NCBI GenBank assembly: GCA_905479025.1
Contig: CAJQKX010000262.1
Location: forward strand, 1 to 12,536
Length of the DNA stretch: 12,536 bases
DNA from: an uncultured Paraglaciecola sp.
GTDB lineage: Bacteria; Pseudomonadota; Gammaproteobacteria; Enterobacterales; Alteromonadaceae
Direction: 5' to 3'
Part shown: positions 7,136 through 12,536 of the stretch, piece after piece
How positions within the stretch are numbered: position 1 is the first letter of the stretch
How the letters are laid out: every line of letters begins with the position of its first letter
The notes under the pieces: generated by a model
Told to the model about the DNA's origin: nothing
What the model saw: only the letters and a program-made list of their open reading frames with translations
The model's database searches: none
Made by a program: the position numbers and the translations under genes

Positions 7136-8188
7136 TTACTGCAATTCAGCCACTATCATGTCTAACTTCAGAATTGCCCCCTCTCTGTTTACTTCAAAAG
7201 AAACGGAGTTTCCTGGCGTAGTATCTGCAATGTAATCCAAAGTGTCACGAATATTAATGGCCGGAATAGTGTTAACGGATAAGATAAGATCATTAACTTG
7301 TAAGCCACCCAATTCAGCTGGACTTCCTTGAACCACAGATGTCACGATGATCCCCGCGCTTGTTGGTCCAGCCTGTTGACCTACAAAACCTAATGCTCCT
7401 CGAGTAACCTTGCCAGTTGCGATGATTTCAAGCATGACTTTTTTAGCCAAATTGTAAGGTACAGCAAAAGACACACCATCTACCGATTCAACACGATTTC
7501 GACTGATACGAGTTTTAAAATTAGCATTATTGATACCTATCAAAAAGCCTTTACTGTCTATTAGTGCTCCGCCAGAGTTACCCTCGTTTAATGCCGCGTC
7601 TGTCTGAATGTAATCAAAATAATTATTTAGCTCGTTGTTACTAATCCGGCTAACAATTCCTTTTGTCACTGTTTGTCCTAAGTTGTAAGGATTACCTAAG
7701 GCTAAGACTACGTCTCCTACTAGAGTGTTAGGATCATTCAGTTGGGGAATGGGATGTAGGTTTTCTATTGATATGTTGAGTACCGCTAAATCTGTTATAG
7801 GATCATAACCGACAATTTGAGCTTCTTCGAGTCTTCCATCTTGTAATCCTACTAAAATCAGCTTGGCATTTGCAATAACGTGATAACAGGTCAGGATATA
7901 GCCATTCGAGGTCATAATTACGCCAGAACCAAGACTTGTTCGTTCGATTGGCTTTCGACGATTATAACCACTTCTTTCGATGCTTTGACTATAGATGTTA
8001 ACTACTGCAGGACCTGCTGCGTTAACCGCTGGATTAAAACTATGTCTTTGTGAGCTTTCTTGCTCAGTGAATAAGGTTAGTGGCAGACCACTACCAGTGC
8101 GTAAATCGGGGACAAGCAGCAAAATGACCGAGGAAATGATCATGCCTATAAGGATGGATTTTAGAAAGAAAGGTAAAGATTTTAGCAC
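7136..8188 (-). CDS. degS: Inner-membrane-anchored HtrA serine protease DegS
   Basis: Periplasm-facing protease that in E. coli senses unfolded outer-membrane proteins through its PDZ domain and cuts the anti-sigma factor RseA, activating sigma-E. In 350 residues there is one membrane anchor (about 11-27), a trypsin-like domain with triad H103, D133 and S205 (EGNSGGAL), and one PDZ domain (about 263-350; carboxylate-binding loop ALGF). A single PDZ and a non-cleaved anchor separate it from DegQ/DegP. Two oddities: the motif before the catalytic histidine reads TCYHV, not TNxHV (C101), and the PDZ segment after the binding loop is about ten residues shorter than in E. coli. The start is GTG with no clear ribosome-binding site; no in-frame ATG exists before an upstream stop. 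Confidence 0.93.
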   Translation of the reverse strand: MLKSLPFFLKSILIGMIISSVILLLVPDLRTGSGLPLTLFTEQESSQRHSFNPAVNAAGPAVVNIYSQSIERSGYNRRKPIERTSLGSGVIMTSNGYILTCYHVIANAKLILVGLQDGRLEEAQIVGYDPITDLAVLNISIENLHPIPQLNDPNTLVGDVVLALGNPYNLGQTVTKGIVSRISNNELNNYFDYIQTDAALNEGNSGGALIDSKGFLIGINNANFKTRISRNRVESVDGVSFAVPYNLAKKVMLEIIATGKVTRGALGFVGQQAGPTSAGIIVTSVVQGSPAELGGLQVNDLILSVNTIPAINIRDTLDYIADTTPGNSVSFEVNREGAILKLDMIVAELQ

Positions 8189-8233
8189 GAGCGATATTAA
8201 ATTTTTTCTACGACAGGTATCAAAATAATAACA

Positions 8234-8280
8234 TTGATATCATTACGTTGATAGCGTTACTCGGTCAGAATACCGCTACC
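8234..8280. repeat. Tandem near-repeat and hairpin in the degQ-degS spacer
   Basis: Two 13-mers TTGATATCATTAC (8234-8246) and TTGATAGCGTTAC (8248-8260) repeat with a 14-bp period and differ at three positions. Overlapping them, arms at 8250-8256 and 8274-8280 would give a 7-bp stem (one G-U pair) in the degQ transcript with a 17-nt loop. No U-tract follows, so it is not a classical terminator. It could be a regulator site for degS or a stabilising 3' structure of degQ mRNA; both are guesses. Confidence 0.3.
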
Positions 8281-8295
8281 AGTCGTTAGATATTA

Positions 8296-9660
8296 TTAAC
8301 GGATCACTAGATACAAAGAAGAAATGCCGCGTTTAACATTGAGCGCAATGACGCCTTTTGCCTCTTCTAGTTCAGTGCGTAATTGAACTAGGTTATCCAC
8401 TTTTTTTCGGTTGATACCGATTATCACGTCACCATCTTTTAAGCCAATACGACTCGCTGGAGAGCGTGGCCCAATACCTGAAACAACTACACCGTTATCA
8501 CCTTGTTCAGATTTACCGTTGGTTAAGGTAGCTCCCTCTAAAGCTGGATGTATTTCTTTGGCAACCACCACATTTTGGGTTGCATCACCTAGTACAACAT
8601 TTAATTTTTCACGTTTGCCTTTGCGAAGCACTGTTAATTCAAGCTTAGCGCCTGCACCACTACTGGCTACTTTGGCTCTTAATTCTTGGAAACTCGCTAC
8701 GGCTCTATTATTAATTTCTGTAATAATATCTCCAGCCTGAATTCCTCCTTTATCGGCCGCTGAGTCTGGCGAAACTTCACTGACAAATGCGCCCTGATTG
8801 ACATCTAGGTTCATAGCATCTGCCAAGCCAGAATCGATGTCTTGACCCATGATGCCGAGTAAACCACGGCGTACTTCACCAAATTCTATTATCTGGTCGA
8901 CTAAACTTTTCATCATATTACTAGGTATGGCAAAACCAATGCCAACATTGCCACCATTCGGTCCAAAGATAGCAGTATTAATCCCTACTAATTCACCTCT
9001 TAGACTCACTAAGGCCCCGCCAGAGTTTCCTCGATTAATCGCCGCATCAGTTTGAATAAAGTTCTCGTATCCACCAATGTTCAAACCTGATCGTCCAAGC
9101 GCGCTAACGATACCTGAAGTGACGGTTTGATTCAGACCAAATGGGTTACCAATCGCGACCACAAAATCACCTACTCTCAATTCGTCTGAATCAGACAGAG
9201 GCATAGCAATCAAAGCATCAGGATCAATTTTTAACAACGCAATATCACTTTGATCATCTGAGCCTAATTTTTTGGCTTTGAATTCACGACCATCAGTTAG
9301 CTTAACAGTAATATCATCAGCGTTATCCACTACATGATTATTTGTCACCACATAGCCTTTATTTGCATCGATAATAACGCCCGAACCTAATCCTTTAAAT
9401 GGTCTTTCTTGAACTTGTTCCTCTGTTCCACCAAAAAAATGCTTAAACATTTCTGGAACACGTTGACGAGAAACTTGAGTGCCTTCTACAGAAATGCTGA
9501 CAATTGCCGGTGTGGCCTTGTCTAGCATTGGCGCGAGACTAGGTATCTGATTATTATCGCTTGAAAAAAAAGGTATTGCCGCGCTAGACACCAAGCTGAC
9601 TGACATGCTGGCAGTCACTACACAACAAGCAACTAAAAAACGATTGACTACTTTTCTCAT
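8296..9660 (-). CDS. degQ: Periplasmic serine endoprotease/chaperone DegQ (HtrA family)
   Basis: Degrades or refolds damaged envelope proteins in the periplasm. The 454-residue precursor has a signal peptide (MRKVVN, hydrophobic core to about 24, cleavage near SSA-A at 25-28). A trypsin-like domain follows with triad H109 (TNNHVV), D139 (SDIALL) and S213 (RGNSGGAL). Two PDZ domains come next: PDZ1 about 264-350, starting with the binding loop LLGI, and PDZ2 about 364-454. The short LA loop and length near E. coli DegQ (455) favour DegQ over DegP, though many marine species have a single DegQ/DegP-type protein that does both jobs. CGGAG lies 10 nt before the ATG. It precedes degS on the same strand, as in E. 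coli. Confidence 0.93.
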   Translation of the reverse strand: MRKVVNRFLVACCVVTASMSVSLVSSAAIPFFSSDNNQIPSLAPMLDKATPAIVSISVEGTQVSRQRVPEMFKHFFGGTEEQVQERPFKGLGSGVIIDANKGYVVTNNHVVDNADDITVKLTDGREFKAKKLGSDDQSDIALLKIDPDALIAMPLSDSDELRVGDFVVAIGNPFGLNQTVTSGIVSALGRSGLNIGGYENFIQTDAAINRGNSGGALVSLRGELVGINTAIFGPNGGNVGIGFAIPSNMMKSLVDQIIEFGEVRRGLLGIMGQDIDSGLADAMNLDVNQGAFVSEVSPDSAADKGGIQAGDIITEINNRAVASFQELRAKVASSGAGAKLELTVLRKGKREKLNVVLGDATQNVVVAKEIHPALEGATLTNGKSEQGDNGVVVSGIGPRSPASRIGLKDGDVIIGINRKKVDNLVQLRTELEEAKGVIALNVKRGISSLYLVIR

Positions 9661-9683
9661 TGGTTATCATCTCCGATATCTAT

Positions 9684-9700
9684 GTTTAAAACAGTTTAAA
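9684..9700. repeat. Direct repeat GTTTAAA-N3-GTTTAAA in the degQ leader/promoter
   Basis: Two identical heptamers at 9684-9690 and 9694-9700 have a 10-bp period, that is, the same face of the helix. They overlap the predicted -10/start region of degQ. The layout is like the tandem half-sites of OmpR-family response regulators, but it matches no consensus exactly: PhoP-type boxes (GTTTA) have an 11-bp period and CpxR boxes read GTAAA. Confidence 0.3.
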
Positions 9701-9726
9701 GACTATCTTAGTCACGAAAAAGTTCA
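9698..9726 (-). promoter_or_regulatory. Sigma-E-like promoter for degQ
   Basis: On the minus strand TGAACTT (9726-9720; consensus GGAACTT) is followed after 17 nt by TCTTT (9702-9698; consensus TCTAA or TCTGA). The predicted start is about 30 nt upstream of the degQ ATG. The -35 element is near-perfect, while the -10 element is weaker and the spacer one base longer than in the E. coli degP promoter. The spacer contains the inverted repeat GACTA-TCT-TAGTC (9701-9713). The promoter overlaps the zapG stop codon. Confidence 0.45.
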
Positions 9727-10164
9727 TTATTTACTGTCTTTAATGGGGGCTTCTTTACTGCCCGAAAACAAACCTGAGCTTTGTGAAGAGAAATCTAATG
9801 GTTGTATGTCTGCACTAGATTTTTCACGCACAGGCTTGGTACTTTTATTACGTAAATAAGCCGTCGTATGTTCGCCAAAGTAACTTATTGAAGTGCCTTC
9901 TAATCCATTCTGCTGGCTGCTTAGTAGTTCCTCATAATCTTCAATCTGCTTTTTTAACGAGGCGGATTGTGCGATTAAGCTTTCTGCAATTTGCTTGGTT
10001 TCTTGAATATGAACAGCTGCTTGCTGGCTCATTAATTCTTGAACTGTTTGCTGACTTTCGGTTTTACCTGATGTCTGCTGTTCTTTTTCGCTGACAAATC
10101 TTGCAACAAAAAAACCTATAACTCCGCCAACTAATAACAACAATAATCCTATAAACCAATCCAT
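9727..10164 (-). CDS. zapG: ZapG/YhcB family (DUF1043) inner-membrane division protein
   Basis: 145-residue protein with one N-terminal membrane segment (about 4-23), then a charged, glutamine-rich helical stretch likely to form a coiled coil (about 25-85). The family-typical YFGEHTTAYLRNK lies at about 94-106, followed by a disordered polar tail. E. coli YhcB (132 residues) influences cell shape and coordinates division with envelope synthesis; the mechanism is not fully known. AGGAG lies a few bases before the ATG, a clear ribosome-binding site. A minus-strand TATAAT at 10268-10263 lies upstream but without a convincing -35. It is divergent from zapE and followed by degQ, the same neighbourhood as in E. 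coli. Confidence 0.9.
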   Translation of the reverse strand: MDWFIGLLLLLVGGVIGFFVARFVSEKEQQTSGKTESQQTVQELMSQQAAVHIQETKQIAESLIAQSASLKKQIEDYEELLSSQQNGLEGTSISYFGEHTTAYLRNKSTKPVREKSSADIQPLDFSSQSSGLFSGSKEAPIKDSK

Positions 10165-10349
10165 AACGTCTCCTATTTCTTTACTTATTTCTGCCCATTT
10201 GGTTCACTACTGTTTAATAAAAATATAGAGTATTGACCATGAGCAAGCACGGTATATTTGTTATTATACGCCCAGCATTTTTAATGCGGTCATTTTATTT
10301 GTATTCAAGTGTTAAAAACACACATAAGTAAAAGGAAAAACATCACAGA

Positions 10350-11456
10350 ATGATTGAGTTTACACCATGGCAAAAATATCAAAGTGATCTGCAAGATCCT
10401 GAATTTCTCTATGATGCCGCTCAGGAAAATGCGGTAAAGGAATTACAGCGGCTTTATGACGAATTAACTCATCCTGAGAAAAAACTAACTTGGCGAGTAA
10501 AGTTGCAGAGCAAGTTTGGCAAGGGGATGCGTAAACCTAGTATTCAGGGTATATATTTTTGGGGTGGGGTAGGACGGGGTAAAACATATCTGGTTGACAC
10601 TTTTTTTGAATGTTTGCCCTTTAAAAGAAAGTTGCGTATTCATTTTCATCGTTTTATGCATCGTGTGCACCAAGAACTTAAATCCCTGGAAGGTCAACCT
10701 GATCCTTTAAAAACCATAGGCAAAATTTTTGCCAAAGAGACAAAAGTGATTTGTTTTGATGAGTTTTTTGTTTCTGATATTACAGATGCAATGATTTTAG
10801 GTACCTTGATGGAAGAACTTTTTGGTCATGGGATAGTGTTAGTGGCTACTTCAAACATAGAACCTGACAACCTTTATCGTAATGGTTTGCAACGAGCCAG
10901 GTTTTTACCTGCGATTGAGTTGATAAATCAAAATACGCGCATTGTGAATGTGGATAGTGGAGTAGATTATCGCCTGAGAACCCTAGAGCAGGCAGAAATT
11001 TTTCATTTTCCATTAGATAATCAAGCTAATGAAAATTTACATAAATATTTTATACAGCTAGCACCCGAACTAGGCATTGAGAATCAAAAAATTAAAGTAG
11101 AAGGGCGATTGATCCCAACATTGCATTATGCGGACGGGGTTGTCATGTTTGAGTTTCGGGATATTTGTGATGGGCCCAGAAGTCAAACCGACTATATCGA
11201 ATTAAGTCGTCTTTATCACACAGTATTGATTGCTAATGTAGAGCAAATGGGACAAACAACAGATGATATTGCCCGGCGTTTTATTGCTATGGTGGACGAG
11301 TTTTATGAACGTAATGTTAAGTTGATCATGTCAGCTGAGGTGTCTATGGAAATACTTTATTTAGATGGCCCACTTAATTTTGAATTTAGACGCTGCTTAA
11401 GTAGGTTAAAAGAAATGCAGTCACATGATTACCTTGCAGCGCAACATGTTCCTTAA
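10350..11456 (+). CDS. zapE: Cell division AAA+ ATPase ZapE (AFG1-like)
   Basis: Cytoplasmic ATPase that in E. coli associates with FtsZ at the constricting ring and is needed for growth at high temperature or low oxygen; mitochondrial AFG1/LACE1 is its relative. In 368 residues (E. coli 375) it shows PSIQGIYFWGGVGRGKT with Walker A 72-79 (K78), HFHRFM (98-103), Walker B VICFDEF (133-139), and the sensor-1 stretch LVATSNI. These are followed by the family motif PDNLYRNGLQRARFLPAI. AAGGA stands about 13 nt before the ATG. Upstream, TTGACC at 10233-10238 is a good -35 box but no matching -10 is properly spaced, so its promoter is uncertain. Confidence 0.95.
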   Translation: MIEFTPWQKYQSDLQDPEFLYDAAQENAVKELQRLYDELTHPEKKLTWRVKLQSKFGKGMRKPSIQGIYFWGGVGRGKTYLVDTFFECLPFKRKLRIHFHRFMHRVHQELKSLEGQPDPLKTIGKIFAKETKVICFDEFFVSDITDAMILGTLMEELFGHGIVLVATSNIEPDNLYRNGLQRARFLPAIELINQNTRIVNVDSGVDYRLRTLEQAEIFHFPLDNQANENLHKYFIQLAPELGIENQKIKVEGRLIPTLHYADGVVMFEFRDICDGPRSQTDYIELSRLYHTVLIANVEQMGQTTDDIARRFIAMVDEFYERNVKLIMSAEVSMEILYLDGPLNFEFRRCLSRLKEMQSHDYLAAQHVP

Positions 11457-11482
11457 CTGCAGTATAGGTTGTTGAATAGATT

Positions 11483-11511
11483 TTGTTATCTGGCATGAAT
11501 ATCGGTAAAAT
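11483..11511 (+). promoter_or_regulatory. Sigma-70 type promoter for the YebC-family gene
   Basis: TTGTTA (11483-11488) and TAAAAT (11506-11511) are separated by exactly 17 bp, with start of transcription expected near 11518, about 50 nt before the ATG. Together with the terminator after the gene, this suggests the YebC-family gene can be transcribed alone. Confidence 0.5.
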
Positions 11512-11569
11512 CTTTAACGCTAAATCTAATCGGGCCAGTCGCTCGACATTATTAGAAGAGAATACATAA

Positions 11570-12292
11570 ATGGGTAGAAAGTTTGAAGTGCGTAAAATCT
11601 CCATGGCAAAAACCGCTGGAGCAAAAACCAAAGTCTATTCCAAGTACGGCAAAGAAATTTATGTTGTTGCCAAAAATGGTGGCGTAGACCCTCAAGCAAA
11701 CTTGGCTTTGCGTAGGCTGATTGAAAAGGCCAAAAAAGACCAAGTACCTAGTCACGTTATTGACAAAGCGATTGATAAAGCCGCAGGGGGGGCAGGTGAG
11801 GACTATGTGCCTGCTCGTTATGAAGGGTTTGGTCCTGGTGGATGTATGGTGATTGTTGACTGTCTAACCGACAACAATAATCGCACTATCACTGATGTGC
11901 GAAATTGTTTCACAAAGACAGGCGCTAAATTGGGTGTTGAGGGTTCAGTAGGACATGTGTTTGATCACCAAGCGGTGTTTGCCTTTAAAGGTGATGATGA
12001 AGATGCAGTACTCGAAATTTTAATGGAAGCTGACGTTGATGTAACCGAAGTAGAGTGTGAAGAAGGAGTCGTAACTGTTTATGCGCCTCACACGGAATAC
12101 AATAATACACGAACAGCCCTAACCGATGACTGTCCTGATATCGAATTTGATGCTGATGAAATTACCTTTATCCCTCAGACCGAGTCTGTTGTGAGTGGAG
12201 ATGATGTTGCTACGTTTGACAAATTTATGGATATGTTAGAAGACTGTGACGATGTACAGCACGTATATCACAATGCAGTTGTTGAACGTTAA
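11570..12292 (+). CDS. YebC/TACO1 family protein, YeeN-type paralogue
   Basis: 240-residue three-domain protein. Its N-terminus [27 protein letters not shown] resembles E. coli YeeN and a Vibrio paralogue more than canonical YebC (which starts MAGHSKWANI). YEGFGPGG follows the basic helical domain 1, and the C-terminal half is very acidic. Family members were long annotated as transcriptional regulators (PmpR), but mitochondrial TACO1 and bacterial YebC proteins are now linked to relief of ribosome stalling, notably at proline-rich stretches. Which role applies to the YeeN-type is unknown to me. GAAGAG before the ATG is a modest ribosome-binding site. A run of seven G at 11786-11792 encodes part of AAGGAGE and keeps frame. 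Confidence 0.88.
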   Translation: MGRKFEVRKISMAKTAGAKTKVYSKYGKEIYVVAKNGGVDPQANLALRRLIEKAKKDQVPSHVIDKAIDKAAGGAGEDYVPARYEGFGPGGCMVIVDCLTDNNNRTITDVRNCFTKTGAKLGVEGSVGHVFDHQAVFAFKGDDEDAVLEILMEADVDVTEVECEEGVVTVYAPHTEYNNTRTALTDDCPDIEFDADEITFIPQTESVVSGDDVATFDKFMDMLEDCDDVQHVYHNAVVER

Positions 12293-12309
12293 ATTATGCC
12301 ATCATCATT

Positions 12310-12338
12310 AAAAAGCTGAGCTTATGCTCAGCTTTTTT
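12310..12338. terminator. Bidirectional Rho-independent terminator
   Basis: AAAAAGCTGAGC-TTAT-GCTCAGCTTTTTT forms a stem of seven G/C-rich pairs (GCTGAGC/GCTCAGC) extended by A-T pairs, with a tetraloop and a T-run on one side and an A-run on the other. It therefore works in both directions, ending the YebC-family gene (stop 18 bp upstream) and the convergent permease gene (stop 9 bp away). Confidence 0.9.
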
Positions 12339-12346
12339 CAGAATTA

Positions 12347-12536
12347 CTATGGATTACTTTTTAACATACTGCGCCAAATATCTGCCCAATCTGGCTCCTT
12401 ACCAAACAAGGTGATGTTGGCTCTGAATACGCGAGTAGCAAATAAACGTACGTAGTACACGCCTGCCATCAAAAACACCAACGATAAACCGACTTGCCAG
12501 ACTGGTACACTCATTGAAGCAATACGCATAGGCATA
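12347..12536 (-). CDS. Membrane protein C-terminal end, probably ABC-2 type permease (NatB-like)
   Basis: The last 62 codons and stop of a gene entering from the right edge; the visible ATG near the edge is probably internal. The peptide has a PMRIAS segment, one membrane span (about 13-32: WQVGLSLVFLMAGVYYVRLF), then FATRVFRANITLFGKEPDWADIW and a short polar tail. That pattern, a final membrane helix followed by A-x-R-x-F-R and a glycine-lysine-x-P segment, resembles the C-terminus of ABC-2 permeases annotated as sodium exporter NatB. If so, a NatA-like ATPase gene should lie just beyond the window. With so little sequence, substrate and exact family remain uncertain. Confidence 0.55.
   Translation of the reverse strand, partial: MPMRIASMSVPVWQVGLSLVFLMAGVYYVRLFATRVFRANITLFGKEPDWADIWRSMLKSNP

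Noticed and set aside
8411..8740. Plus-strand frame of 109 codons opposite degQ, with others opposite degQ, degS and kdsD
   Set aside because: Shadows of strongly supported genes on the other strand; proline/serine-rich translations with no domain.
9683..9698. PhoP box (GTTTA repeats) before degQ
   Set aside because: Start-to-start spacing is 10 bp, whereas PhoP sites have 11 bp; kept only as an unassigned direct repeat.
10165..10349. TTGACC (10233-10238) and TATATT/TATTAT boxes between zapG and zapE, and hairpin GCATT-TTT-AATGC (10275-10287)
   Set aside because: The good -35 has no -10 at 16-18 bp (TATATT is only 14 away), and the hairpin is short with no T-run after it, so I did not call a promoter or terminator as a separate feature.

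Overview
The window looks like a chromosomal core segment from an AT-rich marine gammaproteobacterium. Alteromonadales (the Glaciecola/Paraglaciecola/Alteromonas group) is the best guess. This rests on protein similarity recalled by eye, the Escherichia coli-like gene order, and a YebC paralogue of the 'MGRxFEVRK' type that I remember from Vibrio and relatives. No database search was possible, so genus is not established.

Left block (1-7113), cell-envelope biogenesis. On the minus strand lies yrbG-kdsD-kdsC: a CaCA-type cation exchanger, arabinose-5-phosphate isomerase, and the first 39 codons of KDO-8-phosphate phosphatase. From E. coli one would expect the lptC-lptA-lptB genes beyond the left edge. 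Divergently, on the plus strand, is mlaF-mlaE-mlaD-mlaC-mlaB-ibaG-murA: the retrograde phospholipid ABC system that keeps the outer leaflet of the outer membrane lipid-asymmetric, a BolA-family Fe-S partner, and the first committed enzyme of peptidoglycan synthesis. The 423-bp space between the two operons holds a good yrbG promoter, a weaker mlaF promoter and several small inverted repeats.

Middle block (7136-10164, minus strand), envelope protein quality control and division: zapG (yhcB), degQ and degS. DegS is the inner-membrane protease that starts sigma-E activation in E. coli, and DegQ is a periplasmic HtrA protease/chaperone. A sigma-E-like promoter lies directly upstream of degQ. murA and degS converge with only 22 bp between their stop codons.

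Right block (10350-12536): zapE (cell-division AAA+ ATPase, divergent from zapG), then a monocistronic-looking YebC/YeeN-family gene with its own promoter. A strong bidirectional terminator separates it from the C-terminal end of a membrane protein, probably an ABC-2 type permease, entering from the right on the minus strand.

The genes are all recognisable and apparently intact. I see no mobile element, CRISPR array, tRNA or rRNA, or defence-like cassette, and no previously undescribed system. The points worth a second look are regulatory (the yrbG/mlaF divergent region and the degQ promoter region), one start-codon correction (mlaC) and two unusual features of DegS.
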